From Bacteriovoracaceae bacterium (lineage in GTDB: Bacteria > Bdellovibrionota > Bacteriovoracia > Bacteriovoracales > Bacteriovoracaceae), in assembly GCA_947377285.1 (NCBI GenBank), contig CANCFT010000014.1, positions 32,585 through 96,584 on the forward strand: a stretch of 64,000 nucleotides of DNA, in the 5' to 3' direction. Positions 18,102 through 26,267 of this stretch are shown here, piece by piece. The translations under genes were made by a program, and so were the position numbers. The notes beneath the pieces were generated by a model, which was not told the origin of the DNA, did no database searches, and saw only the letters and a list, made by a program, of their open reading frames with translations. The first letter of the stretch is position 1. Each line of letters opens with the position of its first letter.

Positions 18102-19214
18102 ATGCAAACACCAACAAAAATCACTCGAAAAAAATCACTTTATTCCTTCACATTAAATGAACTTAGAGACTATTTTTCAGAAAACGGATTTGCTAAATTT
18201 GCTGCGGATCAAGTTTATCAGTGGTTATATAAATTTCAAGAGCGCGATCTGAATTTATGGACCAACGTAGCTAAAAAAATTAAAGAAGATTTTCAAACCA
18301 ACCTAGACCTAGAACTTCCCACAATTATTTGGCACGGACTTTCAAAAGACGGAACGAGAAAATTTTTAGTTAAAATGTTTGATGGGCAGACAGTTGAAGC
18401 GGTTGCAATCCCCGCCAGAGATCGACTGACACTCTGTTTATCATCGCAAGTCGGTTGTGCTATTGGATGTACATTTTGCCATACTGGAACGATGGGACTA
18501 AAGCGTCACTTAACAGCTGACGAGATTGTAGGCCAATATATGGCCATTAGTTATTGGTTAAAAGAGCATTCAGAAAGTGAGCGCTTAACTAATATCGTCT
18601 ATATGGGACAAGGTGAGCCATTACATAATTATGATAATGTAAGAACCGCTACCATTATTTTTATGGAAGATAAGGGGCTAGGACTTTCACAAAGAAAAAT
18701 TACACTTTCAACTTCTGGATTAGTTCCACAGATTGAAAAAATGTGGGATTTTCCACCAGTGAATATTGCTATTTCTCTTCATGCTGCTCATAACAATATC
18801 CGGACTGAGTTGATGCCAATAAATAAGGCATATGATCTAGAAAGACTCTTTTCGGCCATTAAAAAAGTACCATTAAAAGCCTATAGACGAATTACATATG
18901 AATATATTTTAATTGCTGACTTAAATGACCGGCCAGAAGACATACAAGGCTTAGTAGATTTATTAGATAAACAAAAATCAAAAATAAATCTTATTCCCTA
19001 TAATGATTTTCCAGATTCAAAATTCAAACGACCTAGTAATGCAAAAATTATTTGGTTTCAAGAAGAATTATTGAAACGGGGATATGTATGTACGACAAGA
19101 ACCACAAAGGGCCAGGATATTCTGGCCGCTTGTGGACAATTAAAAAGTGAATATGAAAAATTAAATTTATGGGATCAAAAGATACTTTCGACAAACCGAT
19201 TAGAAAATATTTAA
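18102..19214 (+). CDS. rlmN: Dual-specificity 23S rRNA/tRNA m2A methyltransferase RlmN
   Basis: A radical-SAM enzyme that methylates C2 of A2503 in 23S rRNA and A37 in some tRNAs. The cluster motif CxxxCxxC is seen as GCAIGCTFCH, followed by GTMGLKRHLTADEIVGQ. YMGQGEPLHNYDNV, STSGLVPQI and ISLHAAHN are further family blocks. The second reactive cysteine lies in DILAACGQL near the C-terminus. ATG 18102 is chosen by length against the family; a GTG at 18063 would add 13 residues, and neither has a clear ribosome site. Confidence 0.96.
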   Translation: MQTPTKITRKKSLYSFTLNELRDYFSENGFAKFAADQVYQWLYKFQERDLNLWTNVAKKIKEDFQTNLDLELPTIIWHGLSKDGTRKFLVKMFDGQTVEAVAIPARDRLTLCLSSQVGCAIGCTFCHTGTMGLKRHLTADEIVGQYMAISYWLKEHSESERLTNIVYMGQGEPLHNYDNVRTATIIFMEDKGLGLSQRKITLSTSGLVPQIEKMWDFPPVNIAISLHAAHNNIRTELMPINKAYDLERLFSAIKKVPLKAYRRITYEYILIADLNDRPEDIQGLVDLLDKQKSKINLIPYNDFPDSKFKRPSNAKIIWFQEELLKRGYVCTTRTTKGQDILAACGQLKSEYEKLNLWDQKILSTNRLENI

Positions 19215-19227
19215 TCCTCTTTTATAA

Positions 19228-19554
19228 CTAAAAAGCAGAATCAACTTTATTTCTATAGAGCCAAGGTTTCGGAGTAAATTTTTCATCTTTATCAGCATCT
19301 ACATCATCTTTCTTAGCTTCTTGAGTGACTGATGATGGCTCTCTTTCTGAAGGCTCTTTTTCAGAAGCAATTTGCCTGTCAGTTTTAACAGCTTCTTCAA
19401 CTTTATAAGTTTCATTAAACTCAGCGACCTTCATTTCTTTGACAGGTGGAGTTGTTTCTTTAAAACCTATACTTGGAGATTTGTAGTCGGATGCCCAAGC
19501 AATTGTGCACACACCTAAAGAGAGAAGAGCAAGTGAGATCATTTTTGTTTTCAT
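19228..19554 (-). CDS. Small exported protein of unknown function
   Basis: A 108-residue protein with a strong signal peptide (MKTKMISLALLSLGVC..AWAS, cleavage probably after AWA). The mature part is low-complexity, Lys/Glu/Pro/Val-rich with no cysteine, and ends KPWLYRNKVDSAF. AGGAG precedes the ATG. Directly upstream lie 17-base phased repeats (19576-19651), suggesting specific regulation. No family recognised. Confidence 0.7.
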   Translation of the reverse strand: MKTKMISLALLSLGVCTIAWASDYKSPSIGFKETTPPVKEMKVAEFNETYKVEEAVKTDRQIASEKEPSEREPSSVTQEAKKDDVDADKDEKFTPKPWLYRNKVDSAF

Positions 19555-19575
19555 AGTGGACTCCTATCCCGATCC

Positions 19576-19651
19576 TATCGGTTCATACTATCTATCGGTT
19601 CATTTATCTTATCGGTTGAATTAATTATAAGCTTGAGCCTTATACTCGGTT
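19576..19651. repeat. 17-base phased direct repeats (TATCGGTT)
   Basis: TATCGGTT occurs at 19576, 19593 and 19610, exactly 17 bases apart; the first two copies continue identically as TATCGGTTCAT. The core CGGTT recurs in phase at 19647 (two periods on), and the skipped period at 19630 reads AGCTT. The array fills the divergent region between the small exported protein and sppA. It looks like tandem binding sites for a regulator. Confidence 0.6.
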
Positions 19652-19697
19652 ATTTTAAAGATAGTTTACGTTCGCTAATGTTTTTGAGAGTATAGGT

Positions 19698-19711
19698 AAT
19701 ATTCGAATATT
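19698..19711. promoter_or_regulatory. 14-base perfect palindrome upstream of sppA
   Basis: AATATTCGAATATT is fully self-complementary and ends 25 bases before the sppA GTG. It could be an operator. The sequence TTCGAATATTG recurs at 39753, beside the LexA-like box. Confidence 0.35.
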
Positions 19712-19736
19712 GGTATTTTCAAAAAATGGAGTTTTT

Positions 19737-20651
19737 GTGACCGTTTCAAAAAATAGTAAGGCATTATTCGGCGTCTTCGCCATGGTTTTCGTCTTTTTCG
19801 TTATCTTAGTCCTATTCGCGTATTATACGATGAATGCTTTTAATGAAACATCTAGCTCCGAAAAAAATGCTAACAAGGCCCATATTGGAGTCGTTGAAGT
19901 TGAAGGAGTCATTATGGACTCTAAAGAGACTGTCGATTTACTTCTTGCAGCTGAAGAAGACAAACAAATTGATGCAATCATTTTAAGAGTCAATTCTCCA
20001 GGTGGAGCAGTAGGGCCTACTCAAGAAATTTACGAAGAAATAAATCGCATTGATAAGAAAAAACCAATCTATGCTTCTTTCGCAGGAATAGCTGCGAGTG
20101 GTGGATATTATATAGGTTCTGCAACTCGAAAAATTTGGGCCAGTCCGGGAACTCTGACAGGCTCTATTGGTGTTATCATGGAGTTTATGGATCTTTCAAA
20201 ACTCTATGAATTTGCCAAAGTTTCTCCTCAAACAGTTAAGGCCGGTAGATATAAAGATGCCGGAAATCCAAGCCGCTCTCTTACTGCTGAAGAATCAGAT
20301 ATGATGAATAAATTAATTGCAGGTGTTCATGGCCAGTTTATTGGCGATATTATGAAAAAGCGCGGCGATAGAATTAAAGGCGACATAAAAGAAATTGCTC
20401 AGGGACAAATTTTTTCAGGAGAGTCTGCTTTGGCCAATGGACTCGTAGACGAGATGGGAAGTTTGTGGACTGCCGGAAGAGCAATTCATAAAAGCTTAAA
20501 AACTAAAGATGAATTTGCTTTGAAGTTTATTAAAAAGAAAAAGAAACTTAGTCTATTAGACATGATGAGCTCATTGGATGAAAATATATCTAAGCTGAGT
20601 ATTACGAACTTAGTCCATAGTGATAAAAGTCCACTTTTAATGTTTAGATAA
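19737..20651 (+). CDS. sppA: Signal peptide peptidase SppA (short form)
   Basis: A membrane-anchored serine protease that degrades cleaved signal peptides. The GTG at 19737 is preceded by ATGGAG at 5 bases; a TTG 27 bases upstream is less likely. One N-terminal membrane helix (about residues 8-30) precedes the ClpP-like fold: VNSPGGAVGPTQEIY, the nucleophile serine in AASGGYYIGS, and the general-base lysine in AGRYKDAGNPSR. TGSIGVIMEF and GQIFSGESALANGLVDE complete the S49 pattern. Length about 304 fits the single-domain enzyme. Confidence 0.93.
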   Translation: MTVSKNSKALFGVFAMVFVFFVILVLFAYYTMNAFNETSSSEKNANKAHIGVVEVEGVIMDSKETVDLLLAAEEDKQIDAIILRVNSPGGAVGPTQEIYEEINRIDKKKPIYASFAGIAASGGYYIGSATRKIWASPGTLTGSIGVIMEFMDLSKLYEFAKVSPQTVKAGRYKDAGNPSRSLTAEESDMMNKLIAGVHGQFIGDIMKKRGDRIKGDIKEIAQGQIFSGESALANGLVDEMGSLWTAGRAIHKSLKTKDEFALKFIKKKKKLSLLDMMSSLDENISKLSITNLVHSDKSPLLMFR

Positions 20652-20675
20652 TGATTGAATAAAGTTTAGGTAATA

Positions 20676-21908
20676 ATGGAAATATATCTTACTTGGATTT
20701 CTGAACATTTATTGGCCGTCATTGCGACTGGTATAACGGCCGTATTGGTTTATCATTACCTCATTGAAAAAGAGACAGGTGCAAAATTATCTAAACGCTA
20801 CCGAAATTCTATTTTTGAAGCCCAATCAAAAATATTTTTAAATGCAACTCAATACCTCATTTCAGGAAATAAAGACTTAGCAATTAAAGAGTTTTTAAGT
20901 GCAGTAGATATCAATCGAGAAACCATAGAAACTTATTTTGCCTTAGGGGGACTGTTTCGAAGTAATGGCGAAATAGAAAAAGCGATTAGCATTCACCGCT
21001 CTCTTATTGCAAGAGAGAATATTTCTGAAGCTCACCGCTTGCGGGCATTAAAAGAATTGGCCTTAGATTTTGATAAAGGCGGATTTGTTGATAAGGCCAT
21101 CGAGACCTATAAAGATGTTTTAAAAATTAATCGAGATCAATTTGAAGTTATCGGGGCCCTTTGCCGTATATATGAAGACACCGAAGATTGGGACCAAGCT
21201 TATAATTACCGCATTATGCTTTCTAAAGTTGGGCATCAAAATCAAGCTGAAACTATTTCTCATATTTTAGTCCAAAAAGCAAAGCAGTACTTTGAGAGAG
21301 GCGAGTTTAAAAAGTGTGAAGAAGATTTAGAAGATGCATTTCGGTTTGCACCATCAGTTTCTGCTAAAATTCTGAGACTAAAATTATATCTTTTTAGTGG
21401 TGATATTGAGCAAGCAAAATTTTTACTTTTGGAAATCTTAAAAGAACATCCAATGTATGCTTCATTTATTTTTGTCTCTATTGCTGAAGATTTCAATTCA
21501 AGCAATGCGGACGTTAAAAAATCTTATCTTAATCGTTTAGAATTAGTGAAAAAATATTTTTTAGAAATGAATGACAAAGATCTTATAAGTTCAGCTTCAG
21601 TAGTGCTTTCAAAAGTTAGATTATTAAAAGAATCTGGTATGATAGAAAATGCTTTTGAATTATTAGCAGAGTGGATGGGACAAAACAAAAATTCTTCAGA
21701 AGTGATGAAGGTTGAATATATTAAACTTTTAATTGAACTTAATAAAAAAGACGAAGCTTTAGTACAAACTAAAAGTTTGCTTGAAAATCTTCACCAAACA
21801 CTTGCAAAACATTATTGCCGCCAGTGTGGTTACAACTCTGATAGTATTTTTTGGCGTTGCCCACAATGCCATGAATGGGAAACAATTCAATTTAGATGGA
21901 AGGTTTAA
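20676..21908 (+). CDS. lapB: LapB/YciM-like TPR protein, lipopolysaccharide assembly
   Basis: An N-terminal membrane helix (EHLLAVIATGITAVLVYHYL), then an array of TPR helices (ALGGLFRSNGEIEKAISIHR, IETYKDVLKINRDQFEVIG), and a C-terminal rubredoxin-like metal knuckle with two CxxC pairs (CRQCGY, CPQCHEW) near WETIQFRWKV. This is the architecture of LapB, which controls LpxC turnover through FtsH and so balances LPS synthesis. It is preceded by sppA (24 bases) and followed, overlapping by one base, by three unknown exported or membrane proteins. Confidence 0.85.
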   Translation: MEIYLTWISEHLLAVIATGITAVLVYHYLIEKETGAKLSKRYRNSIFEAQSKIFLNATQYLISGNKDLAIKEFLSAVDINRETIETYFALGGLFRSNGEIEKAISIHRSLIARENISEAHRLRALKELALDFDKGGFVDKAIETYKDVLKINRDQFEVIGALCRIYEDTEDWDQAYNYRIMLSKVGHQNQAETISHILVQKAKQYFERGEFKKCEEDLEDAFRFAPSVSAKILRLKLYLFSGDIEQAKFLLLEILKEHPMYASFIFVSIAEDFNSSNADVKKSYLNRLELVKKYFLEMNDKDLISSASVVLSKVRLLKESGMIENAFELLAEWMGQNKNSSEVMKVEYIKLLIELNKKDEALVQTKSLLENLHQTLAKHYCRQCGYNSDSIFWRCPQCHEWETIQFRWKV

Positions 21909-22339
21909 TGACAAAGTTCATTTTATTTTTTGTAATATTTTTTACCAATGCCATAGGAGCAGAGTCAGCTCCAATGAAGAAATCAATGATTGGTATAAAG
22001 TATTTTAAAGAACTAATGGGGAATGTTCACCAAAACCCCTCAAGATATTCTCAGGTACTTACAACTATTAGCTGTAATCACCCAGTAAAAGTTATGAAGG
22101 AAACATCAACTGATGGAAAAGAATTTGTCCTTTATGGTGAAGACAAGTGGAATTATGTCACAGTTGGACCTTATGCTGGTTACATTATGGCCGACTACTT
22201 AACAGAGAAAAAGAATACTTGTTTTGAAGAAGAATATTCTAAATATTTTGATGGACTAAATTTGGATATCAACGATTTGTATTATTGGGCCCGGCTTTAC
22301 GACCAATATGTACAAGGAAAATCGAAGGTACGGCAATGA
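21908..22339 (+). CDS. Exported SH3-like protein of unknown function
   Basis: Starting at the ATG that overlaps the lapB stop (TAATG), a signal peptide (MTKFILFFVIFFTNAIGAES) is followed by a domain whose pattern is that of bacterial SH3 (VKVMKETSTDGKEFVLYG, WNYVTVGPYAGYIMADYL). A short helical tail ends with YVQGKSKVRQ. About 143 residues. Two cysteines (ISCN and NTCFE) could form a disulfide. Overlaps the next gene by 4 bases, so it belongs to the lapB-linked operon. Confidence 0.7.
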   Translation: MTKFILFFVIFFTNAIGAESAPMKKSMIGIKYFKELMGNVHQNPSRYSQVLTTISCNHPVKVMKETSTDGKEFVLYGEDKWNYVTVGPYAGYIMADYLTEKKNTCFEEEYSKYFDGLNLDINDLYYWARLYDQYVQGKSKVRQ

Positions 22340-23292
22340 TGAAAAAAAAATGTCTAATCGCCTTATTATTATTGAGCGTTCCATTCTTGGCAAATTCAAG
22401 CGAAGAAGCTAAAGATTCTAAAAGTCCTCATGAAACCAAATCAGAACCAGTTAAAGCTGATTCAGCTGAAGTCAAAACAGAAAATAAAGAAGGCACTAAA
22501 GAACTTCTAGATTTCTCCTCTATCAAAGATATTATTAAACAAGATGGTCTCGAAGGCGAACTCAAGAAAAAACAAGATGAAAAGCGTAAATTTTTAAGTG
22601 ATAAAAAACTAAAAGACATGAAACGCTTTAATATACCAAACCAAGATACTTTTTGGAGTTTCTTTTCCGAATTATGGTTAGTTAAAAATGCAACTCTTTT
22701 GAAATGGGATATTCATAAACCGGATTTTGAATTAGAAAAAGCATTTACTAGTTTTTTAGAATCACAGGGCCATTACGAAACAAAGATTAAAATTTTATTA
22801 TTAGATTCAGTTGAAATTACACATGCTTCATTACCTTCAAACTCTGATGAGTATATTTTTATTATTTCACTGCCTTTTATTCGTACACTCGATCTATCTA
22901 AAGTGGAAATCTCGTTAATATTATTTGAGGATTTTATCCGTGCTAAAAAAGGATATTTTAAAAATTATATAACAGACAAAGAATTAGATAGTTTTATGGG
23001 GTCAAATTTTAATGGAAAGCCGTTTGATAAAAAATTAGTCGATACGCATCTTAAAAAATACAATCAAGTATTGTTTGAGAAAGGGTTTAATTTTCAAGAG
23101 CAATTTGAAACGACAAAAGAAATGGATGTGCTTTTAAAAAATGATTTAAAAATTTGGAATACCTATTTAACATTAATAGAAAAAATAGACACTTTAACCA
23201 AGAACAATACTCTCTATAAAAAATACGGACAGATTTATCCATCTCCTGAATTACAACTAAATTGGTTAAGACCAAAAAATACAATACTCTAA
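22336..23292 (+). CDS. Exported protein of unknown function
   Basis: The ATG at 22336 overlaps the previous stop (ATGATG), giving a signal peptide (KKKCLIALLLLSVPFLANSSEE). A Lys/Glu-rich linker (about 25-105) precedes a helical and beta domain containing FWSFFSELWLVKNATLLKWD and LPFIRTLDLSKVEISLIL. No metal motif or nucleophile was found. The spaced FIRTLDLSKVEISLILFEDFIRAK region has a faint look of metallopeptidase-like helices but lacks HExxH. It sits between an SH3-like protein and a polytopic membrane protein, so it may be the periplasmic part of an envelope complex. Confidence 0.65.
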   Translation: MMKKKCLIALLLLSVPFLANSSEEAKDSKSPHETKSEPVKADSAEVKTENKEGTKELLDFSSIKDIIKQDGLEGELKKKQDEKRKFLSDKKLKDMKRFNIPNQDTFWSFFSELWLVKNATLLKWDIHKPDFELEKAFTSFLESQGHYETKIKILLLDSVEITHASLPSNSDEYIFIISLPFIRTLDLSKVEISLILFEDFIRAKKGYFKNYITDKELDSFMGSNFNGKPFDKKLVDTHLKKYNQVLFEKGFNFQEQFETTKEMDVLLKNDLKIWNTYLTLIEKIDTLTKNNTLYKKYGQIYPSPELQLNWLRPKNTIL

Positions 23293-24152
23293 TGGAATTG
23301 AAAAAAACGCTTCAGAATATTTTTGAATTTTTTGATTCTTCCCTCGGGTCTCAAATAAAATATTATCTCCTCTTTAGTTTTGTGCTTTGGGGAGTTCATC
23401 TAATATTAATTTCATTAATCTCTTATTTTCACTTACTTCTCAATCACAATATTCGTACAATTGGTGATTGGATCATGGATAGAGGATGGGCGTTGATTAT
23501 CCTCTCGAAAATTCTTATTTTTTATATAGCTCTGCAATTTGTTAGATTAAAAAGTAATAAAATGACTAAGGTTAGAAGCTTTTTAAGAAATAGTATTCAA
23601 TTGCCCCGAAAAGAGATGATTGTTGCTCTCTTCTTTTGCTTGATTGGATTGATGGGAGTGGGGAAAATGTCTCCAAACCATTCACTCATTTTAGAAATAG
23701 ACCGTATCTTTCTTTCAATGATTGGAACTTTTATTTTCTTTAGTGTCGATTATGCACTAGTTGTTGTGTTGGAAATATTTTTTCCCTTAGAAACCGAAAT
23801 TGAAAAACGGCAAAAACTATTTGTATTTCCCTTATTATTTTATGCCTTTTCTTATTCAACTTTTCTCTATGAACAGACAGTAAGCTTTAGGCTCTATGCC
23901 TTTTTCTTTTTATTGCTTTATGTTGGTGAATGGCGTCGACGCAATTGGACTTTGCCAATGCTATTTTTAATTGCCTTCTTAATTCCAATTTATACATTTA
24001 TGGGACTAGATCCAGTATGGAGTTCTAGTTATAGCCTCTTTAGAGCTGAGTCCACAATTTCAACTTTTACTTTGTTTGTTTTAATAGGATTTGCCATTTA
24101 TTATTTAGAACGAGTTCAGCGGAAAAAGCCAGAGTATATTTATCGGGATTAA
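23292..24152 (+). CDS. Polytopic membrane protein of unknown function
   Basis: About 286 residues with roughly seven or eight hydrophobic helices (for example YYLLFSFVLWGVHLILISL, MIVALFFCLIGLMGV, MLFLIAFLIPIYTF). The start overlaps the previous stop (TAATG). Loops are basic on one side (RKEM, KRQK, RRRN), consistent with a cytoplasmic face. A glutamate lies in the helix VVLEIFFPLE. No transporter signature is recognised. Last gene of the lapB-linked set, 102 bases before tolQ. Confidence 0.65.
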   Translation: MELKKTLQNIFEFFDSSLGSQIKYYLLFSFVLWGVHLILISLISYFHLLLNHNIRTIGDWIMDRGWALIILSKILIFYIALQFVRLKSNKMTKVRSFLRNSIQLPRKEMIVALFFCLIGLMGVGKMSPNHSLILEIDRIFLSMIGTFIFFSVDYALVVVLEIFFPLETEIEKRQKLFVFPLLFYAFSYSTFLYEQTVSFRLYAFFFLLLYVGEWRRRNWTLPMLFLIAFLIPIYTFMGLDPVWSSSYSLFRAESTISTFTLFVLIGFAIYYLERVQRKKPEYIYRD

Positions 24153-24254
24153 TAAAAGGATTTTATTCACTTAAAAATCCGTGAAAGATTGTCTATGATT
24201 ATTGAGTAGTAATTTTCAACCTAATACAAAAGCTATTCTTCGCGGGAGACCTCA

Positions 24255-24950
24255 GTGCATTCAGCTAATTTAGATATTTTTAAAATTATTCTTCAATCAG
24301 GATTAGTCGTTAAATTCGTTTTAAGTATCTTGATACTTTTTTCTGTTTTTTCATGGGGAATTATTCTTAAAAAGAGAAAACTATTTAAAGAAGTGGAAGA
24401 GAATAACCAGAAATTTTATGAAATCTATCACAGCTCTGAAAATTTAAAAGATGTTTTACTTAAAAGTGAAATGCTTCCTTTTTCACCATATAAAGCACTA
24501 TTTACCAATGGATATTCAGAATTAATGAAAATTCGCGATGCTTATACAGGCCAACACAAAAGTGGTTTAGCATTTCATTTTCAAAATTTTGGTCTTGGCA
24601 TTTTAGAGCGTGGATTAAAAAAAGGCGTGAATGAAACAAATGCTGAACTTGGTGGATTACTTTCAACTTTAGCTTCAATTGGGTCTGTCGCTCCTTTTAT
24701 CGGATTATTTGGGACAGTTTGGGGAATAATTGATGCCTTTTCTGGTTTGGCCGGAGGAGGAGGTTCTATAGATGCAGTTGCTCCTGGAATCGCAGAAGCA
24801 CTTGTTGCTACGGCCGTAGGTTTGGCTTCTGCAATTCCCGCGGTTTGGTTTTATAATTATTTTAATACTCAAAATGATAAAGTGAATCTTGATATGGAAA
24901 CTTTTGGTCAAGATTTTTTAAATGTTGTTGAACGTTCAATTGTTGAATAA
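24255..24950 (+). CDS. tolQ: TolQ proton-channel subunit
   Basis: A MotA/TolQ/ExbB family inner-membrane protein. Three membrane helices are visible: near the N-terminus ([21 protein letters not shown]), then [22 protein letters not shown] and [28 protein letters not shown]. The last two contain the family's conserved [13 protein letters not shown] and EALVATAxGL blocks. With TolR it uses proton flow to energise TolA and envelope constriction. The GTG start follows GGGAG. Adjacent to tolR, tolA and tolB in the canonical order. Confidence 0.92.
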   Translation: MHSANLDIFKIILQSGLVVKFVLSILILFSVFSWGIILKKRKLFKEVEENNQKFYEIYHSSENLKDVLLKSEMLPFSPYKALFTNGYSELMKIRDAYTGQHKSGLAFHFQNFGLGILERGLKKGVNETNAELGGLLSTLASIGSVAPFIGLFGTVWGIIDAFSGLAGGGGSIDAVAPGIAEALVATAVGLASAIPAVWFYNYFNTQNDKVNLDMETFGQDFLNVVERSIVE

Positions 24951-24964
24951 AGAGGATTTTAGAT

Positions 24965-25378
24965 ATGGCGTTTAATGTTGGAAAAAAGAAAGGTGTGATT
25001 TCGGATATCAATGTTACTCCACTTGTAGATGTTATGCTCGTTTTGCTTATTATTTTTATGGTGACAGCACCATTAATGTTAAATGGCATTAAACTCGATC
25101 TACCTAAAACCAAAGAAGTAAATCCTATAAATTTAAGTGCGACTCAAGTGATTCTCTCTTTTAGTAAAAGTGAAGATTATTTTTTGGGTAAAGATAAAAT
25201 TTTAGCTAGTGAGATTCTTCCCGAAATTAAAAAACAATTTCAAACAAATAAAACTGAAACATTATTTCTACGGGCAGATTTTAATCTTCCCTATGGTAAA
25301 GTGGCAAAGTTGATGTCGTTTTTAAAACGAGGCGGAATCCACCAAATTTCGTTAGTAACAATGACCGAAGATAAATAG
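24965..25378 (+). CDS. tolR: TolR/ExbD biopolymer transport protein
   Basis: 137 residues. A short cytoplasmic start (ISDINVTPLVDVMLVLLIIF) holds the single membrane helix with the conserved proton-carrying aspartate in PLVDVMLVLL. The periplasmic domain ends with the usual LRADFNLPYGKVAKLMSFLKRGG block. Fourteen bases after tolQ with AGAGG upstream. Confidence 0.92.
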   Translation: MAFNVGKKKGVISDINVTPLVDVMLVLLIIFMVTAPLMLNGIKLDLPKTKEVNPINLSATQVILSFSKSEDYFLGKDKILASEILPEIKKQFQTNKTETLFLRADFNLPYGKVAKLMSFLKRGGIHQISLVTMTEDK

Positions 25379-25412
25379 ATGAAAAATAAAAGCTAAATAG
25401 AAGATAAATAAA

Positions 25413-26267
25413 GTGAACAAACCCCAACCAGAGCTCTCATTATCAACTCATCCTTTTCCGTTTTATTTACGGCGCTCAACCTATATTCATCTTGCTCTTT
25501 TTTCCTTAACTCTTATCAGTGGAAAAATAATCATTGACCAACAAGCATCGATGCGCGAAAAAAATATGGAATTAGTCCAAGCGTCAGTGCGAGTGGATAT
25601 GGTGGCAATGCCAACATACACTATTAATGAATTAAAAAACCTCTCAAGTGGCGATGAAGAAGCAAAAAAAGAAGAGCCTGCACCAACAACTGAGGCTAAA
25701 AAAGTTGAGCCCAAAATTGAACCCAAAGTAGAACCCAAAGTAGAAGCAAAAGTTGATCCAACTGATAAGGCCCCAAGCTTTGAAGAGGTCAACAAATTAA
25801 AACGACAAAGTTTTTTAAGTAAGCTTAAGCAAATCGGAAATAAAAAAATTAAAAATGAAGGGAACCAAAAAACAGAATTAGGTCTTCACGGTGAAAAAGC
25901 GACAAATTTAAAAAATTTAGTCATTGCCGGAAATAGACTTAACAAAGGTGTTGCCGTTTATGGTGATGGAAATGCTGCTGACTTAACGGCCTTTCAAGCT
26001 TATGCAGCAAGACTACCTGATCTCGTAAGACCACATTGGAAATTGCCAAGTTTTCTCTTAGATAAAAAATTAAAATGCAGAGTGAGAGTTTGGATTGCTC
26101 CAAATGGTGAAGTCACGCGCGCTGAAGTTTATCAATCCAGTGGAGACCCTGAGTATGATCAACGGGCCATTGATGCCATTAATTCTGCTTCTCCAATGCC
26201 ACGACTTTCAGAAGAATTTGCCAAACGAGGCCTTAACGGCGATATAGCTTTAGGATTTCCACTATGA
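25413..26267 (+). CDS. tolA: TolA-like energy transducer (TonB/TolA C-terminal domain)
   Basis: One N-terminal membrane helix (YIHLALFSLTLISGKIII), a Lys/Glu/Pro-rich spacer with repeated KVEPK units (about 85-125), and a C-terminal TonB/TolA fold: RPHWKLP, KCRVRVWIAPNGEVTRAEVY, YDQRAIDAINSASPMP. The domain order and place between tolR and tolB support TolA rather than TonB. It spans the periplasm to engage outer-membrane partners. GTG start; the upstream ribosome site is weak. Overlaps tolB by 4 bases. Confidence 0.88.
   Translation: MNKPQPELSLSTHPFPFYLRRSTYIHLALFSLTLISGKIIIDQQASMREKNMELVQASVRVDMVAMPTYTINELKNLSSGDEEAKKEEPAPTTEAKKVEPKIEPKVEPKVEAKVDPTDKAPSFEEVNKLKRQSFLSKLKQIGNKKIKNEGNQKTELGLHGEKATNLKNLVIAGNRLNKGVAVYGDGNAADLTAFQAYAARLPDLVRPHWKLPSFLLDKKLKCRVRVWIAPNGEVTRAEVYQSSGDPEYDQRAIDAINSASPMPRLSEEFAKRGLNGDIALGFPL

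Noticed and set aside
24158..24180. GGATTTT/AAAATCC hairpin before tolQ
   Set aside because: No T-run follows, so not an intrinsic terminator; too AT-rich to call an operator.
25487..25795. Minus-strand frame with Ser/Thr-rich repeats in tolA
   Set aside because: Mirror of the repeated KVEPK codons in the TolA spacer.
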